Of a DNA stretch of 64,000 nucleotides, positions 33,521 to 45,012 are shown piece by piece. The notes under the pieces were generated by a model. It did not search any database, had not been told where the DNA came from, and worked only from the letters and a program-made list of their open reading frames with translations. Both the position numbers and the translations under genes were made by a program. Origin of the DNA: Haematococcus lacustris (Eukaryota > Chlorophyta > Chlorophyceae > Chlamydomonadales > Haematococcaceae); NCBI GenBank assembly GCA_030144725.1, contig JASKMD010000012.1, positions 7,053,095-7,117,094 of the forward strand. Direction: 5' to 3'. Positions within the stretch are counted from its first letter, which is position 1. Every line of letters begins with the position of its first letter.

Positions 33521-36500
33521 ATGGTGCTCGAACCTGTGTTGGAAGCGGACCGTGTGCTGCCCCGGGGATCATCGCCTTTAAGCAACCTTGCAGCTCCGCG
33601 TGAGCTGGCTTCTCTCAATGCCAGTCCTAGCAAGACGAAAGCACTGCGCAAGGTTTGCAAACGGCATGTCCCGCGAGTGCTTCGGCCCCTTTTGTCCTTA
33701 TCAAGGCACATTGCCTCTGCCATCGCGCAGGCGGAAGTATTTGGATTTGAGACGCGAAATGTTGCAAACTCATGGCTGCAACCTGTTGCTCTCAAGACCC
33801 GGTCCCCTGACGGCTCCACAAGCATGTCGATGGAGCCCAGCTATGAGCAGTTGCACCCAACATACATGCCAGGGCAGTCCAGCCCTTCAGAATTGACAGC
33901 CTTGCGAACCACTCGTATTCTGCAGTCACTTGGCAGGACTGCCATCTTCTCCAAGTCCCCCTATGTTGACACAGTAAGTGCCCCTGCCCCTGCCCCTCAC
34001 AAGATGTGATCTTACTGATGCTGTGGCACTTTGCAGGTATTTGAAACGCTGGTGCAGCATGTTCCATCTCAGCTGCAGCTCAGCAGCTCCACAGGCCCCA
34101 GCATCACTGCGGAGCCACGCCGCACCGGCGGCCGCCTGCCCCGAGCTGGTGCCAAGGCAGCTGCAGTGCGGCGCGCCAAGCACCTGGTTTCCAAGTCCAC
34201 GCCCTTCAGGGTAGAGGTCCCATTCCAGGATGCCCTTCGGGTGGCAATTGTACACAACGACCGCACAGCCCTGCCCAGCCTGCTGGCTGCCTATGTGTTC
34301 TCTCAACCCCGCCTGCCCGTCAGCAAGCTGGAGCTGTACAGTGACGTGTTGGCACAGCAGGAGCCGCAGGTGCAGCTGTTGGCGGCAGCTCAGCTGCTGC
34401 AGCAGGGCTACTACTTCACAGCCATCCGCATCGTGTACGCAGACACAGAGCTGTTGAAGGCCACCCTGGAGGAGTTGCAGCTGCTAGTGACTCAGCACAT
34501 GGAGGAGAGTGACCCAAAAGTGGCCGCCGTCACATGGGGATGGCAGGTAAGGGGCCCGCCATGCAACAGCCCTCCCTGGCTGCCAGCGCCTGCAACAATG
34601 ACGGCTGGCACAATGTGCCATGGAAAGTCGTGGCTCAGCCAATGGCATGGCTGCTATGAGGCTTGCTTATGCTGGTTGGTGGCTGCTCAGGAGCTGGACA
34701 AGGAGTTGTTTGTGCGCCAGTTCCAGGCGCTGCACATCATTGCCTACTACAAGGACGTGCGTCGGCAGCTGCGGGCCCTGCGTGATCAGGGAGAGGCAGC
34801 GCTGGCGCGAGTGGAGCGAGAGATGGTGCTCAAGGTGCAACACGGAGCCGCCCGCAGCACCACCCAGTTGCCACACAGCCAGCAGCAGCCAGCAGCATGG
34901 CCCAGCTGCCACACAGCCAGCAGCAGCCAGCCTGTGGCACTACCCAACTAGGGCTCAGGCCACAGCCGCCCTGCCTATGCATGTCGCAGCAGCAACCTGC
35001 CAGCGTCAGGTGCTGGTGGTGGGGGCTCTGTACACTGTATGGGCCACAGGGGTGTAGCTGCTAGGTGGGCATGGTTGAAAAGAGGCGGGCATGTGCTCTG
35101 TGCTTACAGCTTCTCTGTGTCCATGCTTGTTAGGTCGTCACCGACTTTCTGACGCAAGTGGAGGAGGACCAGCGCGCCGCCGAAGCTGTGGAGGACGCGA
35201 CTGCAGCTGCGGACGCCGCCAACCCTATGCTGGTCAAGAAGGCGCGGATGCGGGAGGACTTGAAATCCAGGCTGGAAGCTGAGCGCTCATATAAGGCTGA
35301 CCAGCGCAGGCGGATCAAGGAGGAGCGAGAGCGGCAGGAGACAGCAGGTACGCGCCCAGGCCTGATCGAGCCCGACTGGGCTGCGTTCTAGGTGCACACA
35401 TCGCATTGCCCAGCGTTGAGGCGGAGTGACAAAGCGGACAGTGACTGCTGCTCTGCAGCGGCAATCATGCGTGCCAGAGCCCAAGCCGATCTTGAGCAAA
35501 AGCGTACGGCGCATGCGCAGCAGGTCGCGCTGGAGTACGCGGCAGCAGCGGAGCGTGCAACCGCCCGGGCCGCCGCCGACGCCCTAGCGGTGAGTCGGCG
35601 CGTATTAAACGGAGGCTGGGGCAATTGGATATGTCGTGCCGATCGTGGCCTTGCAGGCAGACGGAATGTGCCACCTAATTACCCTTCTAATAGTTGTGTC
35701 CTGCGCACAGCTGCATGGCAACCTGTGGGACTTTATGCGTGAACTCGCCTGCCTCTCCTGTTCTCTTCCCAAAAGCTACATTTGACGCGTCGCAGGCAGA
35801 GCAGTACGCAGCAGCCCGCGCAGCCAGCGAGCGCGCAGCAGCTGAAGCTGCTGAGCATGAGCGCGCAGCGGTTCAGGCTGAGATTGAGCATGCAGCGGTT
35901 GAACGTGCTGCTGCCAGGCGAGCTGCTGAGCAACTTGCAATCGAAAAGGCCGCGTTGGAGGCTGCTGCGGTTGAGGCAGCCGCCTCGCGCGCACTGGCGG
36001 ACAAGGCCGCGGCGGACAGCGCCGCAAAAGCGGTGAGGGATGCGGAAGCCGTGATGCTGCAGGCGGTCAGCGCTGCGAGTGCCGCGGCAGAGGCCGCTAA
36101 GCAAGCTGCCACCGCCGCAGAGCAAGCCGCCATTGCTGCTGCTGAGCAAGCAGCAAAGGCAGCAGCTCAGTTGGCAGCAGCTGAGCAGGCAGCTGTTGAA
36201 CAAGCTGCCCAAGCAGCGCAGCGTTTAGCAGTAGAGCAGGCCGCACAGGCAGCCGCTCAGCTTGCTGCTGCTGAGCAGGCCATGCAGGCCGCGGTGCAGG
36301 CAGCTGAGGAGCGTGCAGCCCGAGCAGCAGAGCAAGCCGCAGAAACACAAGCTGCCAAAGCAGCTGAGCAGCTAGCTGCCACTCAACAGACAGTGCAAGC
36401 CGCTGTGCAGGATGCAGCAGTGCAGGTGGTGGCCGCAGTGCGTCAGGCCGCTGTAGAGCAGGTCACCCAGACTGCCGCCCAGGCTGCGGCCCAGCTGGCT

Positions 36501-39500
36501 GCTGCTGAGCAAGCTGCAAAGGCAGCGGAGCAAGCGGCACAACTGGCCCTACAGGCTGCACAAGCGGCAGAGCTGGCAATTGCAGAGAAGGCAGCACAGG
36601 CAGCAGCGCAGCTGGAGGCGGCGCAGCTGGCTGCACAGGCCGCAGTGCAGGCAGTGGCTGGAGAGGTGGTGGCAGCACAGGTACCAGATATTCCTGCAGG
36701 GCTGGCTGCAGCGCCTGTAGAGCCAGCTGTGATGGTGGTGCTGGCGGGCCAGGAGGTGTGTGAGCCACTGCCGTCTGATGGGGCTGAGGCAGTGGCATCA
36801 GCTGTCGCAGCAGCAGCAGTGGCAGCAGTGGTCTTGGATGCACAGGCAGCAGCTGAAGCACAGGCAGGGGCAGAAGCGCAGGCAGCAGCTGAGCGAGCAG
36901 CGCAGGCAGAAGCACAGGCAGCAGCTGCAACAGCAGCACAAGCAGCCCTGGCAGAAGCACAGGCAGCAGCTGCAGCAGCTAAACAAGCAGCGCTGGCAGA
37001 AGGACAGGCAGCAGCTGCAGCAGCCGAAAAAGCAGCGCAAGCGGAAGCACAGGCAGCAGCTGCAGCAGCTGAACAAGCAGCGCAGGCGGAAGCACAGGCA
37101 GCAGCTGCAGCAGCTGAACAAGCAGCGCAGGCGGAAGCACAGGCAGCGGCTGCAGCGCAAGCAGAAGCAGCACAACAGGCAGCAGCCGCAGCACAGACAA
37201 TCGCAGCGGCGGCGGTTGCATCGGTGACCAGAGAAGCAGAGGCTGAAGTAATAGCAGCGGCAGCAGCAAAGGCACTGATGGAGCAGGCTGCAGCAGAATC
37301 AGAACAGGAAGCAGCGGCACATGCAAAAGCAGTGGCAGCAGCGCAAGCGGCAGCAGAAGCGGCAGCGGCGCAAGCAGCAGCAGCCCAGGCGATGGCAGCA
37401 GCCGCGGCAGCAGAACACGCAGCAGCAGTAGAGCGTGCAGCAGCACAGGCGGCAGCAGCACAGGCAACCCTGGTTGCAGCCCAGGTAGCAGCAGCCATCG
37501 CCGCTGCAGCAGTGGCAGCAGTGATAGCAGCTGCAGAGGTGGAGGCAAGGGCTGAGCAGGTACCGACCACAGCCCACACAGCAGCAGCGTCAGCAGAACA
37601 GGAAGTAGCAGAACAGGCAGCAGGAGAGCAGGCGGCAATTGAACAGGCGGCAGGAGAGCAGGCAGCAACAGCAGCAGTGGAACAGGCGACTGCAGTAAGC
37701 GACCCTCCAGTGAGCGATACTCCAGCCCTAGACCTTGTCCCACCTGCTGCTGAGCCTTCCTTGGCTGACCTACCAGCTCCGCCCGCCGCCCCTCCCCTCA
37801 GTGCGCTGCCCGACAGCGAGGTCGGTGACCCTATGCTGGCGCTGCTGGCCACGACGCGCAGCCCCTCACTGCTCGGCGACCGCGGCACCCCCTCCTGCTC
37901 CTCCCCCTCGCCCTCCTCTCCCCCAGCGCTGGGGCTAGGCACAGCTGCGGCCACAGCCGCCGGCTCCCCAGTATCCATGCCCACCACCCCTCACCACCAC
38001 CACCCTGACAGCAGCACAGACCCAGCCCAGGCAGATACAGAGCCGCTGACAGCACCCCTGCCTCCCCCTCCACCGCCAGCGTTCCTCAGGGTGCCCACAG
38101 GGCTGGCGACCCCAGTGCCCACCCCTCCCAGTGCAGATGTGTACGGCTCACTGCCACAGACGCCCAGCGGTTCACGCCCCGCCTCAGCCTCTGGTGGGTG
38201 GATGCGGCTGTCACGCGCTGGTGCCTGCACTGTCACCACCACCAACACCACTGGCTGCACCTCCACGTCACCACCACCAACACCACCACTGGCTATGGCA
38301 CTGCTTCACACATATGGGCTGACGCCACCAGTCATCGCCACCAGTCATCGCCACCAAGCCATCACAGCCACCCAGAGGCTCGATGGACCCATCAGTGAGC
38401 CTAGTGCTGCAAAACGTAGCACCTGTCAGAGCTAGCCTGACATAGCTATGCACATCACACGCAGCGTTATACATATATAACATAACACAGCGCCCAGGTA
38501 GCAGGGACACACAGCGTCGCCAGCGTCGGCACTGTTACGACGTGAGAAACATCGAGACGAAGGCCATGCGCGGCCCTGCCTGTGCGCCGATGCCACGGCA
38601 GCTATAGCACATCACACGCAGCGTGCCACGCTCAGGGCACAGCGCAGTCCCCGCAGTGCGACCCGCTGATCTCACTCTTTATGTCGTCCCTTCGCTGTCG
38701 TACCTCCATGTTTCAGTGTCCGTCCAAGGCAGCGTGTTGTCGGGCACCGGCTCCCGACCTACCACCGCTGCTAGTGGCTCCCGGCCAGGCACGCCAGGAC
38801 GGGAGGGCGTGGCTCAGGGGTTGGAGGTGCTAAAGCGCGCGGGATCCGAGGCGCGTAAGGCGGCGGAGGCCTTGGCGGCGTCCGCAAGAGCCGGGAGCGC
38901 GCGCTCATCGCAACGCAGCGGCACCTCGCGACTAAGCACCGTCCAGGTACAGATGTATTGGAAGTGCCGCCTGCACTGGGCTGTCAGCCAGCCATGCTTT
39001 ACCTGTGCAGGTTGTGCCCCTTGCATCAGTATCCCTGCCCGCCGTGGTCCTTTCCATCTGCATCTCTCCATGACCACTGTCACAGCATCCTGCTGGCCCC
39101 TTGCCACTGCATCCTGGGTACCTGGATGCAGCCCCATTGATGCCATGCGGCATTGCTAATGGTCATGATTGATGCGTGATGTTGGACAGCGTCGCATTCA
39201 GATGAGTCTGCGGGGGTCAAAGCCAGTGCTGTCCTGCAGCCCAGGTTGCCACACTTAACATACATTGTGTTGTGCTAGTGGTGTTGGTGGCCATGGTGAC
39301 CCAGCCTCATGGCCCATGGCTGCAGGAACAGGCTGGCGGTGTGGAGCCACTGAGGCGGGGGTCAGGGGCCAGCAGCACAGGGGGCAGCAGCGGGTCCCCT
39401 CAACAGCCACAGCAGCTGGAGCAGCAGGTAGGCCTGAAGCTGGCTGCCTGCCAGGCTTGCATGTAACGCATGCTTTGAGCCAGTATGCCTGCTGCGGCTC

Positions 39501-41651
39501 TTCATCCCTCCACCTTGGTGCTGACTGCTGCCGCGGCTGCCCCGCTGCCCCTGCATCCCTGCACCTATTCGCTGGCCCTGCTGCTGCTGCTGCCGTGTAA
39601 TCCACAGCTGGTTGAAAAGGCGGCGCTGGTGGCGGAGCTCACAGCAGCAAGAGATTCCCTGCGCAGCCGGAGCAGCAGCCGCTCCCGGCCACACACCCCA
39701 CGGGAGATGCAGGTGAGCAGTGCTGCACCAACTGGGCCCGGTCGCCTGCTGCCTGTCTGCCACTGCTGCACCCGCACAACCAGCCAGCCAGCCCCCTGGG
39801 TCAGGGGCCCTTCAAGCAAGCAGCCCAGCTATGGCCAGGGGATCTGCTGTCCTTGTTGTGTTGTTGTGTACACACACTGTCACACACTTGACACCTGATT
39901 TCAGCCGCTTCTTGACAGCAACGTCACGTAGATCTCTTTCTGATGCTTTGTCAAACCAAGTTATGTTTGTGTGGGTCAGTGATAATGTGCGTTCCAGGTT
40001 GCGGTCAGGGCCATGCAGCGCCGGTCTGTGATCTTGGCCTTGAAGCCACACGAGGCCTCATGCCACTAGACACCTGCAGGCCAGGCAGGCACCTGCATAG
40101 GTGTGGAGGGGAGCACAGCAGCAGGCCAGGCAGGCAGGCCGCCTTGTCACCCTGCGTGCCAGCCGCCTGTCCTGCTGGTCACCATCATCACCGCCATAGT
40201 GACTGGCTGCACAGTGACAGTACACAGCCCAGCAGGGGCCGCTGCCTGGCCTGCTGCTGTGCTCCCTCCCGCCTGGGGGCCTGCTGCCCAGCCTGCCAAC
40301 CGCAGGGGCTCAACACATGTTGCCTTGCCTGTGCACACCAGGTCGCGTCGGTTGTAGCGGCGCAGCTGTCTGATGTGGAGGCCAAGCTGAGACTAGAGCA
40401 AGCCGCTCTGGAGCAGCTGGAGGCTGAGCGCCAGAAGTGAGTAGCAGTGGTGCGGGCAAAACAGGTTGGAAAGGAAGAGGATGGGAGGGAAGGGGAGGCA
40501 AGGGGAGGGGAAGGGAAGGGAAGGATGCGAGTACTTTCATGCATGCATGCTTGCTTGCCATGCTGGCTCGCAGGCATGAGGAGGAGAAGCGTACGATCCA
40601 CAGCCAGCTGGCACAGACCATGAAGCTGTACCAGGAGCAGCTTGCACAAACCGTGAAGATGGCAGCCATGCTGCAAGCCCAGCGCATCATGACAGGGCAG
40701 CAGGCAGGCCCTGTGCCAGAGCTGCCCACAGTGCCACTGCCCACTGAGGTGGACGAGCCCCCCACCAGGGAGGAGATCCAAGAGTATGGCAGGTGTGACG
40801 AGATCATGGCAGGTGGCTGCTGTTGCTGCCTGGTGGGGAGTAGGGGCGGCAGGCTCAGGCTCAGGGTGCCAGGTTTCTTGCTGCAGGGAGAGGGTTGAGG
40901 TATGGTATGATGCGGTGTGGGCGAATGTGTGTGTACTGCTACACGTGGTATGGCATGGCACCCTGAGCACGACGTGACGTACGTCGCGCAAGCGCGAGCA
41001 GGCCATGCAAGCATGCGTGCCACACATGTATCACGGCGTGGTGGCGCAGGTATCTGGGCATGGATGTGGACGCCGAAGACGACCTGCTGTACATCGCGGA
41101 GTGGGCGCTGACGGCCCCGGTGCCTGACGGGTGGACGGTGCACCTGGACAGCGAGGGACACGAGTTCTTCTATAACAACGCCACCGCCCAGTCGCAGTAC
41201 GAGCACCCAATGGACGAGCACTATCGCCAGGTATGGGGCACGCAGCAGCGCCGCACGCTCACTCTTACCCTCACTCTTACCCTCACTATTGTAACACGGC
41301 GCGACTGACGAGGCGGCAATGAAACGGACTAAGCCGTTCTCGTTGCGCACTGTTGTCAATATATTGCTGCGTGCTTGCTGCGGATGGCTGGTGTGCACCA
41401 ATGTTGCGAGAAGTAATCAAGATGTGGGAGGTGTGTCGTATTGTGAGTACATAATCATCCAGTTCAGACTCCCGGGAGCACCAGGGGTCTGCAGGGCCCA
41501 CCACCTTTCTATCCTGACCAGTCGTACCGCTCACTGTTTGATGTCCTCGGTTGTGTATCATACTATGCAGTACTACCTGAAGAAGCGAGATGAAAAGCGG
41601 GCGGCGTCCGCGGCCAGGCCAGCGGGACGCATGACGCAGATTAGGGTGTGA
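33521..41651 (+). CDS. Alanine-rich coiled-coil protein with C-terminal CEP164-type WW domain
   Basis: Thirteen exons in consistent phase, 1620 aa: 33521-33973, 34037-34546, 34691-34834, 35134-35347, 35459-35589, 35796-38193, 38717-38946, 39326-39427, 39608-39712, 40342-40436, 40574-40792, 41050-41230, 41571-41651. Residues 1-370 look globular-helical (FETLVQHVPSQ; FVRQFQALHIIAYYKDVRRQ). Basic coiled coil follows (RIKEERERQE), then exon 6 encodes about 650 residues of Ala/Gln/Glu coil with 15-residue repeats, then a Ser/Pro linker. The last exons give YLGMDVDAEDDLLYIAEWAL, then a WW fold (DGWTVHLDSEGHEFFYNN..SQYEHP) and DEHYRQ. That whole module is typical of CEP164, a distal-appendage protein, where it is N-terminal; here it is C-terminal, and the second WW tryptophan is Tyr. 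Basal-body function is inferred. Confidence 0.85.
36946..37160 (+). repeat. 45-bp coding tandem repeat in exon 6
   Basis: About five units encoding AAAAAEQAAQAEAQA variants. Large antisense open frames across this exon (for example 36443-37987) are by-products of the GCA/GCT/CAG codon bias. Confidence 0.9.
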
Positions 41652-42594
41652 CCCATCCCTCCACATCTACTCTGTGCCACATCGGGCTACTGAGTTTTGC
41701 ATAGACTACTGAGACTCGAGGCAGCAACCGCCGGCTACACTTGCGTCACGGAGACTTGGCCGCAAGAGCGAGCCCGAGTTCCGTTCCCCGCGGCCTGGCC
41801 ATCCGACGTACCGGAGTGTATGGCGTTTATGACTGACGGTGATGTTGTAGCTGAGCGAAACAATAAATCGTGCATGACTCAGCCATGTAGCAGGATGGTT
41901 ACTCAGCTGTTGCTCACTGCAAGCCGCTAGTCTTGTGCTATGTTGAGTGAACCGGACACGAAGAAGGGTCCTCCTGCACAAACGGCATTGATGGTGAGGT
42001 GGGATGGAACATTGCTGATTATGTAGACTGGACGACTGGACACTGTAAAAGAGCACAGTGCGGGGGCTGCAGCTGAAGTTGGGGCTCAGGGGTGCTATGG
42101 TGGGTCGGTGTGCTCGTGATGGTTTATACCGTTCAAGCCGCTAGGCTGCTTGGCCGCCCTCACCCTTTTTAGGGTTCAGTAATTTCACGGATTTGGGGGT
42201 TAACTGCAGCACCAAGCTAAAAATGAGGGCACATGCACTTCATCATTGTTGTTCTGAAGTCATGGTAGACTCTGGCTGCTCCCTAATGGAGTCCATATTC
42301 ATGTAACACGAAGCCACATGGGCAAATGTACGGAGTTCTTGGACGCTTCGTGGCGAGCTTCTTGGTTGTGTTTATGGCCGTATGGCGCCAGGGTCAGTGG
42401 TTGTGTATGCTACAGTCCAGCTACGGTGATGGGGAAAGTGTGCGCAAGTTGGCTCGGATTCCTATAAACACCTATAATTATATGCAAGAGGGACCTATAG
42501 GAAAATGGCTCGAAAACCTAGTATTATAGGCTAGAAAAATGTAGACTAATATGTTGGCGGTCGCTTCGTACTAATTACTGACCTGTTTGACCTG
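41652..42594. other. Intergenic downstream of the WW-protein gene
   Basis: Contains the 3' UTR; TGTAA occurs near 42043 and 42303, possible poly(A) signals. No gene recognised. Confidence 0.5.
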
Positions 42595-42851
42595 CAACCC
42601 CCTTGTCCCTCACTAGGGCCTCCATTTGAGCCGGACCAGTAGTGGCCACTAGCAGCCACTAGCGGGAATATACTAGTGGGCAATAGTGGCCCGACTCAAA
42701 CGGTGTTGATGGGCTGTGTGGAGTAACCCAGTGCACATGGCACATGAGCGCCTACCACCTGCATTATTGCCTGACCCCTGAGGGCTATTGTGTAGAGTTA
42801 ACATGACAAAACTCATGTAAGCTGATGACAGCTCAAATGGAGGGGCACACA
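42595..42851 (-). ncRNA. Hairpin-rich tail of Fanzor-like copy 2; candidate guide-RNA region
   Basis: Same ~257-bp tail as at 14434-14698 and 21826-22088, directly after the stop codon. The outer part carries AGTAGTGGCCACTAGCAGCC and TACTAGTGGGCAATAGTGGC inverted repeats. Transcription is not shown; see findings. Confidence 0.4.
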
Positions 42852-43525
42852 TTACTGTGCCACAGCAGGCTGCTGCTCCTGGGCCTTGGGTGGCTTGTCT
42901 CGCAGCCGCTTGTACCCCAGGCCAGGATACTCCTTGCCCTTGGCTGGCAGAGCTCCCTGCTCTGGCGAGTAGCACACCTCCAGTGGGCGCCACCTGCTTT
43001 CCCCAATGCGCTGCACGTTCAATGCCGCATTGCAGTCCTTGTCCAGCCACCTGCCTGGCTGTGGTGCTGGCTTGGCTTTGGCAGCCTTGCCCTGTGCCTT
43101 GCCTTTGCCCCTGGTGGGCTGGGTGGGCTCAGCTGCCTGCTCAGCCTCGGTGCGCTTGCTGCGCTTGGCTGGCGGGGGAGTGCTGGGCCCAGGCTCTGAG
43201 GCTGCCGGCTGTGTGGCTGCCTGGCTGCTGTGTGGGGGCTGTGGGGGCTGTGGGGGCTTGTGGGGGGCCACTACCCCAGGGACAACCTCATGGACAACTC
43301 CGCCATCTCCTTATCCAACTGCAGCCATGCACACAAGGCACACACATGGAGGCTGACATGGTGGCACCAGGTTAGGTATGGCACAGTCAACGTCATGCCT
43401 AACCCACCACCTCCCAGTCCCTTACCCTCCTTCCCACCCACCCACCCTCACCTTCTTGAAGAACTGCTCCAGCGCCTGGTCCTGGGCTCCGTACAGCCTC
43501 AGCCGCTGCCGTGCCGCTGTTTGAC
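42852..43525 (-). mobile_element. TnpB/Fanzor-like C-terminal coding fragment, copy 2
   Basis: Two exon-like parts on the minus strand. 43525-43452 encodes RQRLRLYGAQDQALEQFFKK between a CTGCAG acceptor and a GTGAGG donor. 43271-42852 encodes APHKPPQ, a Lys/Pro-rich linker, WLDKDCNAALNVQRIG, SRWRPLEVC and the terminus KAQEQQPAVAQ-stop. Relative to copy 1, the RuvC-III-like motif has DKD for DRD, keeping the putative catalytic Asp. RuvC-I and RuvC-II are not visible upstream, so this is a fragment. Confidence 0.55.
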
Positions 43526-44059
43526 CTGCAGCCAGACACGTGAAGGGTGCCCAGGGCTGTTATGCAGCAGCATGAAAGGCAGGTCAGCAGCAGGGCACAG
43601 GGGCTATGGGTTGGTACGTGCTGCAGCTAGCTGGCTAGTTAGAGTGTGGCCATCATGCAAGCTCACAATGTTGCAAGGCCTGCCTGCCTGCGCAGTGCTA
43701 CAGCCTCATGCCTGCCCCTCTCTAAGGTGTGGGCGGTGCTGCTGGGCGCACTGATCTTAGATGAGCACCCCAGCATGATGGAGCCGTCGGGCCCAGGCCT
43801 CGTCATTGTGGTGCAGGCCCTTGGTGCAGCCCCCCAGCTCAACAGCACATGCCCACAGCTGCTCAATATTCCCCTGTATGTGGCGCGACCTCGTCTTTTC
43901 CCTACCCTCCTAGAAACCCTAGCGGCCATCCGCCTGCCTGGGGCTATGTTGTCACAGCACCTCCCTCATCGGCACAACAGGCCCAGCAGGCCACCAATGC
44001 AAAGGCAGAACCCGGTCCCCTAACCACAGTGGCGTTTTGTCTGTGTGGCGTTATGCCCC
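43526..44059. other. Unassigned, repeat-derived sequence
   Basis: 43640-43670 resembles the flank of the 14.9-kb fragment, so part of this is intron or 5' remains of the Fanzor-like family. No gene supported. Confidence 0.45.
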
Positions 44060-44114
44060 CATGCACATGGCATGGGCGCCATCCACCTACACTATTGCCT
44101 GACCCCTGTGACAG
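44060..44114 (-). repeat. Left half of a Fanzor-type tail split by transposon A copy 2
   Basis: TGCACATGGCATGGGCGCC ... ATTGCCTGACCCCTG matches 42730-42780. It is continued at 46996-47090 on the other side of the inserted element. Confidence 0.75.
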
Positions 44115-44246
44115 TCAGGAGTCCCCAACATGGGGTTGGTAATCTTCATGCAAGTACTCTCTCAATACTGCACCGTTTTCGATAGCGTTTGTCACATTGA
44201 CACCGGCGAATTACTACGCGTCTACTGCCAAGCGGCGCGTTAATCC

Positions 44247-44597
44247 TTGCAAGTGAGGCCATGCCGGCGCAAGCGATCGCGGACACAACTCAGCTGCTCA
44301 CAACCGATTGTTCTAGTGGTATGTAGCGGCATCAGGGATAGAGCTGCGCTTGCTATCGAGCCAGAAGTACAATCAATGTTTAGCCCGCCAGGCTCACTCC
44401 GCGAACCATTCATTGGTGCAGGCGTTGTCGGAGGACCGTCGTTGGGCAAGTTGACACGCGACATTGCAGCGAGGTGCGAAAATGTTCGTTTCTCCCTAGC
44501 CGGCTATACAGAAAAAGGGACCCCCTTGCACAAACCGGCGTATTGCGAACCGACTACTGTGACTTTCCAGAATTTGTCGTGTCAACTTTGTTCCTAA
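44247..44597 (+). CDS. Family A upstream ORF, copy 2
   Basis: About 116 codons. The frame contains IEPEVQSMFSPPGSLREPFI, a glycine-rich GAGVVGGPSLGKL and NVRFSLAGYTEKGTPLHKP. It aligns residue for residue with 3228-3566 at the protein level while third positions have drifted. Domain not recognised. The GTG at 44247 is unlikely to be the true start; it may be an exon of a longer gene. Confidence 0.45.
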   Translation: MQVRPCRRKRSRTQLSCSQPIVLVVCSGIRDRAALAIEPEVQSMFSPPGSLREPFIGAGVVGGPSLGKLTRDIAARCENVRFSLAGYTEKGTPLHKPAYCEPTTVTFQNLSCQLCS

Positions 44598-45012
44598 CCC
44601 AACGAAGCAGCTGTTGGAGAAGAAAGCAAAGCATTCCATTAACCAGGCTTGTGGAAACATAAGTTGGCGTGACCTAACTTTGCCTTGCAGTGCTGTCTAG
44701 CCCACCCGGAACCCTTCCAGCCCGCCCCACCCCCTCCCAGCCCCTCCCACCCCCTCCCACCCCCAGCCCCACCCCTCTCACCCCCTCCCAGCCCCTCTCA
44801 GCCCCAGCCCCGCCCCGCCGCCCCCTCCGAGCCCCAGCCCCGCCCCTCCCACCCCCTCCCAGCCCCTCCCAGCACCAGCCCCGCCCTCTCAACCCCTCCC
44901 AGCCCCAGCCCCGCCCTCCCACCCCCTCCCACCCCCAGCCCCACCCCTTCTCACCCCAAACCCGCCCCTCCCTGCCCCAGCCCAGAAGCACAGCTGCGCT
45001 AGTGCCTCCCCT

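Noticed and set aside
36443..37987. Antisense open frame of 514 codons, Ala/Cys/Thr-rich
   Set aside because: It mirrors the GCA/GCT/CAG-biased sense exon 35796-38193, which fits splice phases on both sides and leads to the WW domain.
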